DNA of 64,000 bases, taken from contig CM077651.1 in NCBI GenBank assembly GCA_039707465.1, positions 21,263,019 to 21,327,018 on the forward strand, written 5' to 3'. Numbering within the stretch: position 1 is the stretch's first letter; each line of letters starts with the position of its first letter. Shown here piece by piece: positions 21,105 to 31,232 of the stretch. The notes under the pieces are model-generated. The model ran no database searches. It worked only from the letters and a program-made list of their open reading frames with translations, and was not told the origin of the DNA. The translations under genes and the position numbers were made by a program. Origin of the DNA: Rhabdophis nuchalis (taxonomy: Eukaryota; Chordata; Lepidosauria; Squamata; Natricidae).

Positions 21105-21442
21105 TGTTAGATTCTCTGCACGGTGGAGAATAGAGGGAGTCCAAGCCAGGTTTGCTCAAAACAACAGCCCTTTATTTTAGGCAGGTTAAAATATCAGTAG
21201 GAACAAGTACGAAAGAAATAGGCGGTAGACAGGGGCTCCCGCGCTTTGACAGCTCTTTATATTTGGAGCTGTCAAAGGGGAAGCCAATCAGGCTGCAGCA
21301 AGGGCCAGGCGCGCCTCAGCCAATCAGGCGCGTCTGTCAGTTGGCTGCTTTGCTACAGCCTGTTGCCAAGGCTCCAAGAGGCAGCCTGGAAGACCTGCGG
21401 CCGGTCGTAAGTCGAGACCGGTCGCAGGTCGAGGATATAACA
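21105..21442 (-). repeat. 5' LTR, gypsy copy 1 (338 bp)
   Basis: It carries the same TGTTATATCC...TCTAACA termini as the 3' LTR and differs from it at one visible base. TATA hairpin at 21244-21277, AATAAA at 21171-21176. Confidence 0.93.
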
Positions 21443-21447
21443 CCTTA
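21443..21447. repeat. Target-site duplication, gypsy copy 1 (right)
   Basis: CCTTA, identical to 16369-16373. Confidence 0.9.
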
Positions 21448-21510
21448 TTCTCAAATCCAGTTGTCTAGGGCCATAGTTTTGTGGGCTTAGCTGAAGTTGA
21501 TTCTTTATAT

Positions 21511-21830
21511 CAGTGGTGGGTTCCAGATCTTGGTGCAACTGGTATGGTGCAATGGGGCCGGGCATCCATCACATGCATATGTGCAGCACGCATGCACGCA
21601 CAGCGCACATATCCGTACTTACTACCCGCGATGCTCCGCAATAGCTCCGCAACGCTCCAACTGCTCAGCGGAGCATCGTGCAGGGCATGCGTGGAAGTCC
21701 CAATCGGCTCGAATACAAGTAAGGAGCGGGTGAGCGGGCCCTCCAGAGCACCGTACTGGAACGGTACGTGGTGCTCCCAGTAGGCACCAGCATGTCTGTA
21801 CCAGGGCATACTGATCGTATCCCACCACTG
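21511..21830. mobile_element. hAT-like non-autonomous element
   Basis: Ends CAGTGGTGGGTTCC and TATCCCACCACTG. Octamers CTTTATAT (21503-21510) and TTTTATAT (21831-21838) form an 8-bp TSD with one mismatch. The GC-rich interior has ATGCTCCGCAATAGCTCCGC-type internal repeats and no transposase. Confidence 0.85.
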
Positions 21831-21892
21831 TTTTATATCCAATAATAAAACAATAAATTCTATGTCCTAATTTGTGTGCAATCAAAAATCAG

Positions 21893-21894
21893 AA

Positions 21895-21956
<62 letters not shown>

Positions 21957-21958
21957 TA
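21893..21958. repeat. (TC)n(AC)n compound microsatellite
   Basis: A TC run followed by an AC run with single interruptions. Confidence 0.95.
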
Positions 21959-22140
21959 TTCTCTATGACACACTAAAGATATCCAAAAGATTTAAGCTGA
22001 ACAATGAGGCCCACAATGCAATTATCAAAAATAGTTTGTGTTTCACCTTTGACAAGTTTTCTGCCGGACATTTACTTGTAGGGTATTACTTGCAATTTAG
22101 CTGTAATACACCATATTCCTGGTAGGTGAGTCACTCTCTT

Positions 22141-22705
22141 CCACCACAGCAAATTAATAATAATAATACATAATAATACATTTTAATTTATAACCCGCTC
22201 TCTCTCCCCGAAGGGACTCGAGGCGGGGCACAGGGAATTTAAAATACATAAAAATCACAAGTATAATACAATATAAAATAAAATTAAACTAACCCTGCGC
22301 TAAAATCCCATTATTAAAACTAGAAATTAATCGTAAAAACCCTAAAAACAGTTGATTATCCTAGGCCGGCCAAGCAGAAAAAGTGTGTTTTTAATTTTTG
22401 ACAGAAGGAGCGGAGGTCCGTAGTTGTTCTAATATCGGGGGGAAGGTTGTTCCAGAGGGTCGGGCCCGCCACAGAGAAGGCCCTTCCCCTGGGCGTCGCC
22501 TGCTGGCATAGCCTAGTGGATGGCACCCAGAGAAGTCCCTCTCTGTGGGAGCGAATCGGTCTCAGGGATGTATGGGGCAGGATGCGATCCCACAGATAGC
22601 TAGGTCCCGTGCCATGGAGCGCTTTGAAGATGATAACCAACACCCTGAAGCGCACCCGAAAGACGACAGGCAGCCAATGCAGCTCGCGCAGGAGCAGTGT
22701 TACAT
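22141..22705 (-). mobile_element. L2-like LINE 3' end, antisense
   Basis: The minus-strand frame 22356-22655 encodes FRVLVIIFKALHGTGPSYL, then LRPIRSHREGLL and GRAFSVAGPTLWNNLPPDIR, the same C-terminal RT segment as at 1005-1470. Upstream minus-strand codons add a LRELHWLPV-like block. The tail at 22150-22215 gives CCTCGAGTCCCTTCGGGGAG and a TTA-type repeat. It is 5'-truncated and has no intact RT catalytic core. Confidence 0.75.
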
Positions 22706-23307
22706 GGGAAAACCTAGAGGTTGCAAGTCATTCTTTCATTTTGGGGTGCTGATGTATTTTAATGCATTTTCCCCCCCGACAGCAACTCTTCCTCTCTCCA
22801 AGCTTCCTTCTTCCTTCTCTTTGTTTGCAGGAGTGGCACCCAGGGCACAGACTCATGACAGCTTTGCTGTTTGGCATATCACTAGTGCTGCAATCAACTT
22901 CCACAGCCCTCTCCCAGGAGACGAGCTGTTTTTGTTTCCGACTTCACAGTTAGCACAAGCTGCAAAGGCTGCATAACTCACCAGACGTGGGCTCTCCAGA
23001 GATTTCCAGGTTGGTTTTTACAGAATCCGTGTGTAGTACAAATATAAACATGAAAAGAATAGCACGGGGCTTAGTTGGAAAATATGACCTTCAAATTGCA
23101 GGCAAGGGATAGCCGGAACAAAAGGTTAGCGGATTTTTTTTAAAAAAAATATACATCTGACTCCGCATGAACTTTTGCTTGGACCTATCGTTGTTTGGCA
23201 TTTAGGTGATAATGAAAAGAGGATGTGAGAATTATAATGCTTAAAAAAAGAAAGAAAGAAATCTTTTGAGCAGCCTCCTGTCTCCTGTATGAACTTGCTT
23301 GCTATCT
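22706..23307. other. Non-coding DNA with a possible small exon
   Basis: A pyrimidine-rich tract ends in TTGTTTGCAG at 22821-22830, a good splice-acceptor shape. A 32-codon frame follows (ATG 22855, stop 22951) whose first 20 residues are hydrophobic with small residues near the end, like a signal peptide. No family match is recognised and no donor site is evident. I treat it as unproven. Confidence 0.2.
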
Positions 23308-23421
23308 GGATTTATCATTTGTGGCCCTGCAAGGGTTTTTTTTCCCCCCTGCTTCCTGGATAGGGATACTGTGCAAAGGAAAATCCTTCTCGAGAAGTTG
23401 TCTCAAACGTGCTTTTATTTT
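23308..23421 (+). repeat. Left arm of a 0.9-kb inverted repeat
   Basis: GGATTTATCATTTGTGGCCC through ATACTGTGCAAAGGAAAATCC to GTGCTTTTA matches the reverse complement of 24107-24214 with scattered differences. Confidence 0.7.
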
Positions 23422-23422
23422 T

Positions 23423-23660
23423 AAGAAAACTGGACTTTCTGATTTTTTGTTTTAAGGTTTTTCACTTCTCATCCAAAAAGTTTCTTCAGTACTAACCAAC
23501 TGGTGGGGAATGGAAGGGATTTATGCTCCCTGTAATCAGCCTGAGGATAAATCCCTTCCATTCCCCAGCAGTTAGATAGAAGTGCATACGCATCTTGGAT
23601 GAGAAGTGAAACGTCTTTTTTAAAAAATCAGAAAGTCCAGTTACCTGTAATGGCTCCTCT
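23423..23660. repeat. Fold-back repeat, family shared with 31045 and 46050
   Basis: ACTGGACTTTCTGATTTTTT at the left and AAAAAATCAGAAAGTCCAGT at the right are complements. Inside are CACTTCTCATCCAAAAAG and its complement-like CTTGGATGAGAAGTG. The CTTCTCATCCAAGAAGCTTCTTCAG core is common in vertebrate repeats; I associate it with Penelope-like element ends, but this is tentative. Confidence 0.55.
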
Positions 23661-23679
23661 CCTAAGCAAAGAAAGTAAA

Positions 23680-23945
23680 GACTCTTGAAACGGATTATTT
23701 CAAAAGGATCCTTTAATTAAGCAGGATGGTAACCATTAGAGGCAAAGCAGCATCTAAAAGCCTTTAGGCTATGCAAATGGGGTTTTACTGATCATGACCC
23801 CTCCCTTCTGCCCAAATGCAAATTCTAGCCAATACACAAGTGTGAAACTGTTCCCTTGAGTCTTCTGCCATGAGAGTCGAATAAACCCTACATTCCCATG
23901 ACTATCTCTAGTTTGACATTATAGTTAGATATCCCACATGGCTAT
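23680..23945. mobile_element. LTR-like repeat fragment, tentative
   Basis: The text from AAAGGATCCTTTAATTAAGC through GCAAATTCTAGCCAATACAC to GTCGAATAAACCC has the feel of an LTR (CAAT-type, AATAAA), but no TG...CA ends with TSD could be placed. It lies within the inverted repeat 23308-24214. Confidence 0.35.
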
Positions 23946-24106
23946 TATAAACATTCCTCCAGAGGTGTTGGGACCTCCACCTTTCCAGCAACAGGAAACC
24001 AGTCGTAAATCTCAGTTGTTGTAGGTGCTGTTAGTAATTTAATTCCGAGGTCCCCCTCCTTCCAAATGAATGGCAGATCAGGTAAGGGATCTGACATGAC
24101 CTTTAT

Positions 24107-24214
24107 AATAAAAGTACCTTTGGGGCAACTTCTTGAAAAGGATTTTCTTTTGCACAGTATTCCAATCCTGGAAGCAGGGAAAAAAAACCTTCCAGGGCCA
24201 CAAGTGATAAATCC
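24107..24214 (-). repeat. Right arm of a 0.9-kb inverted repeat
   Basis: AAAGTACCTTTGGGGCAACTT through to GGCCACAAGTGATAAATCC is the complement of the left arm at 23308-23421. Confidence 0.7.
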
Positions 24215-24945
24215 ATGACGTATGTACAAATTAATTAAATGTACAAATTGAAAACATGGAACACAATATGGATTTCATAATATATTCACTGAGCAAAGAG
24301 GAGATTGCAAAATATGTACATTGATAAATGGGATTCATCAACTTGGGTGACTCTTGTTCTAGCTATTGTAATTGATAAATACTTAACATTCATATAACAT
24401 TCTAGAGTGCTTAAAGTGTGTTAACCACATTGGTTTCAAGTGAACCTCACTGAATGAAATGGGGCTTGCTTCAGAATAATTAGGCAAAGGATTGTGCTTT
24501 GGAATACATTATAGGGTTGTATTAATTTATGGCATAGTCCTGGATTGAGAAAGTTTGGGAGAGGGCAAGGATTGCATTCCAAAATAGAACTGGGACTGGG
24601 ACAAAAATGCTTTGATTTCGTTCAATCAGTTGTTCTCTGTGCATATAATGACATTCTTTTATTTATCCATCACATTAAAAATTGCAATTTCCAAAATTGG
24701 CAGTTTGGGGAGAGTTCTAGAAGCTAGACCCAGGATCTTAAAAATAATGGTGTTCACATGCAGTTTAGGCACTTCTGACAAAGACTTTTATCATATCTGT
24801 CACCCACATCAATTGGAAGGAGTCTGGTAGCACCTTTACCAATCAACAAATTTTAATAAAAGGCACAAACTTACAGCTTTCAAATTTGTTAATTGGAAAA
24901 AGATGAAACCAGATTTCTTACTTTTTGCTACCACAAGCTAATATC
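24215..24945. other. Non-coding DNA, nothing recognised
   Basis: No features were recognised. Confidence 0.5.
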
Positions 24946-24993
24946 CCATCCCATCCCATCCCATTCTATTCTATTCTATTCTATTCTATTCTT
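24946..24993. repeat. (CCCAT)n(TTCTA)n pentamer microsatellite
   Basis: About four CCCAT units pass into about six TTCTA units. The second unit is the complement of the AATAG pentamer at CR1 3' ends in this window. Confidence 0.9.
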
Positions 24994-25690
24994 TCACAGC
25001 TGGCCTGGGGCTTAACTGAGAAGATGTTGATGGCATTAGCGGCTAGACATGTTGGAAGGATTAGATTTGAGAAACTCTTGCTGAATTGCACTTTCTAGCA
25101 ACATCACCTAACAAAGATGCCAGAAGCTATTAATTTAGCAATATCTGAAAATCCATAGCTTCTCTATCCATGTTCTATTGGGCTTCCCTGGTGACAGGAA
25201 CAATCGCAAGCGTAGATGATAGTCTTACCCCATGCAATATCAGGACTGGGTGTGCTAAAATCTGCACCTTGTTGTAATTTCTTACTATCTCTCAGGCATA
25301 CACGTTGGTTTGGGAAAAGAAACCTATGAACATTAATAACAAAATGTGGAAACAAGAACGCATGACTAGTTGTTCTGAATAAACTTATTCAGCCCTAATT
25401 GTGCTTATCACAGTCATGCACACATCTTCAAGGTGACAGCCTCTGGCTTACTTCCAAGCTCTTCTTACCAATATTGAAGCAAGTAAAAACAAACATGAAA
25501 TCCTGACTAAGCAACAGGTCTATACTGCATTGAGATAAGCTGGGAAACTGGATTTCTTTATTCCATTCACTGGCTGGATAAGCAGCCCTTGTTCATAGAT
25601 ATATTGTTCTGAATCACGCATAGCGAGATGGGTGGCATATGAAACAAACAGACAAACAACTAAATAAATGTCCCTTCCCACCCCTCTCTC
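24994..25690. other. Non-coding DNA, nothing recognised
   Basis: No features were recognised. Confidence 0.5.
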
Positions 25691-25692
25691 TT

Positions 25693-26335
25693 ACATTTTT
25701 GTTGTTGGTAGATGTAAAGTCATCTCCAACCCATTGTGACCCCATGGACAATGTTCCTCCAGGCCTTTCTGTCCACTGAATTCCATTTAAGCTCATGCCA
25801 ACTGCTTCAGTGACTCCATCCATCCACCTCGTTCTCTGCCGTCCCTTTCTTCTTTTGCCCTCAATCTTTCCCAGTATTAGGCTCTTCTCCAGTGAGTCCT
25901 TCCTTTTCATTAGGTAGCCAAAGTATTTGACTTTCCTCTTCAGGATCTGGCCTTCTAAAGAGCAGTCAGGGTTGATCTCCTCTAGGACTAGTGGTGGGTT
26001 GCAGGCGGTATGTCCCAGTACAAGCATACCAGAGCCTGCTTGGAGCACTGGGTACCACCTGCCCGCCCCTTACCTGTTCTTTAAACCTTTGGTGCTTCCG
26101 TGCATGCCCATGGTGCATACAGCGCCTTCATGACACTCCACTGAGCAGCTGGCGCATCGTGGAGGCTTGCGGAGGCATTGCTGGCAGGTACGAAGCACAC
26201 GCACACTGTGTGTGTGTGCGTGTGTGCGTGCCACGCACGTACGGTTGGAACAGGATCCGGAACCCATCACCGTCTAGCACTGACTGGTTTGTTCACCTTG
26301 CAGTCCAAAGGAGTTGCAGGAATCTTCTCCTCTTA
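25693..26335 (-). mobile_element. BovB (RTE) LINE 3' end, antisense, with nested hAT
   Basis: The minus-strand frame contains LKRKVKYFGYLMKRKDSLEK, LGKIEGKRRKGRQRTRWMDG and then WVGDDFTST, matching the C-terminal segment of BovB RTE reverse transcriptase. The 3' end is at about 25693 with a GTTGTTGG-type tail. A hAT-like element interrupts it at 25989-26272; BovB text resumes with GACTGGTTTGTTCACCTTGC. Only the 3' few hundred bases are present, and the RT core is missing. Confidence 0.85.
25989..26272. mobile_element. hAT-like element nested in BovB
   Basis: Ends TAGTGGTGGGTTGC and GGAACCCATCACCG. Octamers TCTAGGAC (25981-25988) and TCTAGCAC (26273-26280) form a TSD with one mismatch, and removing one octamer rejoins BovB sequence exactly. 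It includes a short TG repeat at about 26206-26228. Confidence 0.85.
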
Positions 26336-26730
26336 AATTAATCTATGTCAAACCACTCTTGAAATTAGAGTCAGAGAATTATCCTGATTCAGGATGTGAA
26401 TGAAACGAACTCACAAAATGAAGAAAATTTGATGTTGAAAAATGCCCCGTTTCCCCAGTTAATCTGCATTTGCATTGATCGGCCCAGTACTATGTAGACT
26501 TTTAACAGTTTCCAACTTAATTGCCCAATGGAGCCTTCAAAGCTTTCTGCCTGCTTCCAATCATCTCTGGCAAATTATTATTATTTGTTTCTTTTTCCGA
26601 TGAAAATCACCGTATCCTACATTGCCAATCCCGCTTTGCCATTTTTAAAAATGATGAAAATTGTCACCATTGAAAGTTAGGGAAAATTGATAACTTATTG
26701 GTCTCTTCTAATGTCATTCTTCTCATAAAT
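26336..26730. other. Non-coding DNA, nothing recognised
   Basis: No features were recognised. Confidence 0.5.
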
Positions 26731-26731
26731 A

Positions 26732-27005
26732 CAGGTAGTCCTCAAATTACAACCATAATTGAGCCCCAAATGTATGTTGCTAAGTGAGACGTTTGTTGAG
26801 TTCTGCCCCATTTTACGACTTTTCTCACCACATTTATTAAATGAATCACGGCAGGTTTTAAATTAGTAAGATAGTTGTTAAGTGAATTTGGTTTCCCCAT
26901 TGACTTTGCTTGTCAGAAGGTCGCAAAAGGGGAATCACGGGACCCTTCAACACGGCAACCGTCATAAATGTGAGTCAGTTGTCAAGCAACTATCCTACCC
27001 TCAGG
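26732..27005 (+). mobile_element. TIR DNA element, 3'-truncated (ACAGGTAGTCCTC family)
   Basis: It opens ACAGGTAGTCCTCAAATTAC and continues with CATTTTACGACTTTTCTCAC, CCCCATTGACTTTGCTTGTC and AAGGTCGCAAAAGGGGAATC. The same order appears inverted at 59223-59570, where both ends are present. It is non-coding, and the superfamily is unassigned. Confidence 0.65.
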
Positions 27006-27922
27006 TACTTTGGGCAGCAATAATTAATAAATGAATCATTTAATTGCACCAATTGAATGTGTACATTACAAATATGCTATGTAATCATTTGGTATCTTTA
27101 AGGTACAATCATTTTTTCCACTTTAAAGTTTGCTTCATATGCTGTCACAGTCTTTAGGAAAATATATTTATTGCAACCCTTGTGATATTATTTATGTTAT
27201 GATAGTAAAAATAATTTTAGAGAGTTTTTTAAAATTGAATAATTATATAACACATGCTCTTTTGGGTGACGGACACTTGCCATCAATTTTATCAGCCATT
27301 TTTATTCCCAGTAGTAATCGCCAACTTTTAAAAGCAAAGTAGTTGTTCAAAATTCTTTTTCTTCCTAAGATATTTTTGATGTGACTGCTTTACCCTTGTT
27401 AATACTAAGTGCAAAGTTTATCTAATGTAGCCTCACTCTTATGAGTATATAAGCCCATACTGAAGAATAAACAGAAATCTGGAAACGAATAAATGTCTAA
27501 TCTATGACGGTTAACTCTACAGAAGGTTAATAACATCAAATTCGGAAATATCACGACCTGACTTTAATGAATCAGTAATAGGCTGACATTTGCAATACCA
27601 TCGATGTGTCTCGCTGTGTGTGTGTGAGAGAGTGTGCATGTGCGCGCGGGTGTACGTAGGAGTGTGTGTGCATGCATAATAACATCCTGTTTGCAAAGCT
27701 CAGTTCACACAATGGAGCCGCTTATCTCAAAGGAGAAAATATGAATGATAAAAGTATGTGGGAGGTTAATAACAAGTCTTGCTTAGGTTTTTATCAGGGG
27801 TGGTGGAAAATGAACGGAGAAGTCCTGCCTATTTAATTAGAAAGGGGAAATGAGGAATAATCCATGTGGGAGGCATCAGGCAGAAGAGTGCAGGGCTACA
27901 TATGGCTGGGTGTATGGAGTAG

Positions 27923-27961
<39 letters not shown>

Positions 27962-28094
27962 GGTTGCTCCCAAGGTGAGTTTCTCTGATGCAACGTAAGA
28001 TCTGGAATTCGCATGTCAAAGCTTTCTTCCCTTTTTAACACGGTGTCACATAAATTGTTGGCTGTGGGGTTCAAATTTCACAGATGTCTACGCT
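27006..28094. other. Non-coding DNA with TG microsatellites
   Basis: TG-rich repeats lie at about 27615-27672 and a pure (GT)n run at 27923-27958. No gene or repeat family is recognised otherwise. Confidence 0.6.
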
Positions 28095-28640
28095 CATTTT
28101 AAAATTAAAGTTCAACTAACAATGTCAGCTGCTTATAAGAAGAACCTCTATAAAATGTTTTAGCGATGGCATTTAGCACCAGCCAGATTGGCTAAGATGT
28201 TCTCAAATCTGTTACCGGAGTGCTGGAGATGTGAGCATAAGCAGGGAACATTCTACATGTGGTGGAACTGCCCTAAGGTCAGAAAATGTTGGCGTAAGAT
28301 AAGGAAGTGGCCGGAAGAGATGACTGAACAGAGGATAGAGTTGAAGCCGGAACTGTTTCTCCTGGGTATTTTTGATGGGATTTTGTCAATTGGATGGATC
28401 AGTGGTGTATTAACCATTAAGCAGACTAAGCACATGCTTAGGGCATCAGGTCCAAAGGAGGCACCACAAAATTAAGAAATAAAAAAAATGAAGATTTGTA
28501 CAGTATGTACAAAGGAGTGGGGCACCAGGATTTGTCAGTGTTAAGGGGACCATTGAGCCTTAATCCACCACTGGGATGGATAAGATGCTAACACTATTGT
28601 TTAGTAAATCTAGGGCACATTCAAAGCTGGCATAGTGTTG
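28095..28640 (+). mobile_element. L1 LINE ORF2 C-terminal fragment with nested hAT
   Basis: The frames around 28140-28390 encode NLYKMF, a stop, then RWHLAPARLAKMFSNLLPE, CWRCEHKQGTFYMWWNCPK and ELFLLGI. This is the cysteine-containing C-terminal region of L1 ORF2 (CWRCG...GTFxHxWWxC). An in-frame TAG replaces the usual Tyr before Arg-Trp-His. A hAT-like element occupies 28400-28573. The right limit is uncertain. Confidence 0.75.
28400..28573. mobile_element. hAT-like element nested in L1
   Basis: Ends CAGTGGTGTATTAACC and TTAATCCACCACTG. An identical octamer GGATGGAT flanks it (28392-28399 and 28574-28581). It is non-coding. Confidence 0.85.
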
Positions 28641-29823
28641 TACAGACCCTCTGGTCAGTGAAGTGAGTTCCTGCCCATACCACCTGCCTACTTTCTACCC
28701 CTAACCTGATGCATCAGAGAGTAATTCTTTCAGCCAACTCGGTAATTTCACCAAGTTGCAGATTATTTGCTGGTGACTGATATGATCATAGCAACCACAT
28801 TGTGCACAGTCACTATTGACTTGACTTTCTTGATCTGACTGGAGCTACCATCTTAATTTAAAAAAAAAATCATACCTAACAAAGGCAGAGTTTGATTGAT
28901 TGTGGTTATGATTTTCACTATTTTGACATTCCTGCATGCCGCTAAAGATAAAGGTAAATTCTTCCCCTCTGCTCTGCTGTATATATAAAATGTTTCCTTT
29001 CCTTGTTTGAACTTACAGCTTTCATTTGAACAATGAATCTGTACACCACTTCATGAATTCCAGTACAAACACACACCAGTCTTCCCCAAGTTAGACCCTT
29101 TCCCTCTGCGCCACTTGTCAGAAAGGACTTGATGGGTAGAGATACAGTACATCCAGAGTTGTAGGCATCAGCGTCTTTTTAAAAGCTCGTCAGCTTTTAA
29201 CCATTCTATATCTAGCTACCTACTTCCTTTTCGGAACAGCTAATGGGGTCAATTTCATATGGAAATGTTTAAAGTAATTTCCCATTACCACCATTCACAA
29301 CGCAGATGTACTTCGCATTTTCTTTAGCCCACAAACTCTCTTCTCCACAGCCCATGATTCATTTATTTCCACACACACACAAAATATCTCTTTGCTGTCG
29401 TGACATGATCAGGCACAAGGCAAAATGTCTTTGAAAACAAAACCATTCTTTTTTTCTCTCTCTTCCTTTAACATAATCCTTTACATCTGGGAAAGGTCAT
29501 CATTTTCTCCTCCTAATCGCCAGCATCTCCACCAAGCTCTTGAATATTAACTACTGTGATATATAAATGCACAATGGAGAAAATGTGCCGTGAGAAGAGA
29601 AAGGCTTGATAAACAATTGTGCTGGTGCAAATATATATATATATATGTTTGTTTCCACAACACTCTGTTAAGGCCCCAATTAAGGGAGGAAGCACACTGC
29701 TTTTCCTTTTCTCTCTTTCGGCTCATCACCAGAGACCATCTAGACAGAAAGCCAGAATTCCGTTGTGTAATTTTTTAATATGTGTGTTACGTTTTATTGA
29801 TTTATTGATCAGCTCAAAAATGT
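28641..29823. other. Non-coding DNA, nothing recognised
   Basis: Only a short (TA)n run at about 29629-29646 stands out. Confidence 0.5.
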
Positions 29824-29830
29824 AACACAC

Positions 29831-29862
<32 letters not shown>
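29824..29862. repeat. (AC)n microsatellite
   Basis: About 19 AC units with one GC interruption. Confidence 0.95.
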
Positions 29863-29868
<6 letters not shown>

Positions 29869-30642
29869 TTCCTCATCTGGTGTGTTAAATAAAATACCAG
29901 AGATGTATTTTTTATTTTATTTTTAAAAATCTCATTAGGTTGTTTAAAAATGATGTGCTGTAGGATTAATTGTCTTCGTTTCACTGTGGTGAGTATACCA
30001 TCTCGTCTATGATTTAGATTAGAACAAGCCTTCTCCACAAGTTCATATCTTTTCAACTAAGAAAATTGTGTAGTGAAATCTGAGGAAGATTTTGACCTTA
30101 GTCATAGCTCAAGCGTCAGTTTCAGAATTCAAAGGTTTTCTCCAAACCTAATATTTGGGAAGGCAAACCAGAGTTTGTATATGATACTGTACTAGAGTAG
30201 AGTAGAGTCAGCCGAATAAAAGGCCAAGAGTATGTTTACATCACCTCTTATGCAGCTCTATAAAGTTCTCAGCTTGTCTTTCCAAATAACAAACAAAAAC
30301 TGGAGATATAAATATATTCATGAAAATTGTCAGCTTTAGCCTCTGGCATACTATTGCTCTCACAGAGAAGGCATTTGAACTGGGGGGGGGGGCATCGGAA
30401 GAAAATCATGGTTAGGAGATATCTGAGGATATGATTAAGAAAAGGTTATGTTGGCAGCAGTCACAATGCAAGCAAAGCTCTGCCTGGTTTTGATGTTTGC
30501 CATCTTGACTTTTTTTTTTTAACCATATCCTGTGATTACTTCTGCTTGTGGATTTTGAAAGAGAGGAATGTACATAAAGTGGTGATGCTTTTTCAGTGTT
30601 ATGAATTCAGGATCTCCTGAGGGTTTGGTTAGTAAATATATG
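29863..30642. other. Non-coding DNA, nothing recognised
   Basis: A nine-to-ten G run lies near 30381. Nothing else is recognised. Confidence 0.5.
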
Positions 30643-30670
30643 GTGATACATACATACATACATACATACA

Positions 30671-30701
<31 letters not shown>
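30643..30701. repeat. (ACAT)n microsatellite
   Basis: About fourteen near-perfect ACAT units. Confidence 0.95.
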
Positions 30702-30743
30702 CTTACTTATATGATTATTGTGTGTTTTTTCAGCTAAAATGAA

Positions 30744-30842
30744 TGCTTCACAACCTCAGCAACTTTAAGACATGTGGACTTCAATTCCTAGAATTCCCCA
30801 GTCAGTGTGAGGAAGATTTACCAAGACTGAGAAACACTAGGC
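30744..30842. repeat. CTCAGCAACTTTAAGA-type fold-back repeat, partial
   Basis: CAGCAACTTTAAGACATGTG, GGACTTCAATTCCTAGAATT and a right end near AGACTGAGAAACACTAGG are related to the fold-back element at 47742-47868. No clear TSD. Confidence 0.45.
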
Positions 30843-31044
30843 TAAGTTGTGATCACATCTGAGTACTATAAAACAGAGTTTTATAGTAAAGGGGAAAGGA
30901 AAGGAGGTGTAAGGACTCAGTAGTTTAAAGACACTGGAGATGGTCTTTATTCCAGTGATTTAAGTCCTAGCACTGTATGGCAGAGTGAGCACCTGTTGCT
31001 TGCTTCAGCTTCTGCCCACCTGGCAATTTGATATCCCAAAGGAT

Positions 31045-31232
31045 GGGATCTGGACTTTCTGATTTTTTTATGAAGCTGTTTCGCTTCTCAACCCAGAAGC
31101 TTCTTCAGCTCCGAAAAGTTTTTTCTTGGATGAGAAGAGAAATGACTGCAAAGAAAATCCAGAAAGTCCAGCTGCCTCTTGGAAAAAAAACACCTTTGGG
31201 ACAACCATGATCTGGATGACTTGAGAATCCAT
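31045..31232. repeat. Fold-back repeat, family shared with 23423 and 46050
   Basis: CTGGACTTTCTGATTTTTTT at the left and ATCCAGAAAGTCCAG at the right are complements, with the CGCTTCTCAACCCAGAAGCT core and TTGGATGAGAAGAG between. Right flank CCTTTGGGACAACCATG recurs inverted near 46090. Confidence 0.55.

Larger units (their letters stand above)
16374..21442 (-). mobile_element. Ty3/gypsy LTR retrotransposon, copy 1
   Basis: This is a complete element of about 5.07 kb: 5' LTR, primer-binding site, fused gag-pol frame, polypurine tract and 3' LTR, bounded by a 5-bp TSD. Pol order is protease, RT, RNase H, integrase, which defines Ty3/gypsy. There is no env-like frame and no obvious chromodomain. 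The RT and integrase style resembles proteins often annotated 'K02A2.6-like' (Mag-type clade), but that clade call is from memory. The single visible coding lesion is a 1-base indel in a G/C tract at 18090-18098. The element is far more GC-rich than its surroundings. Confidence 0.93.
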
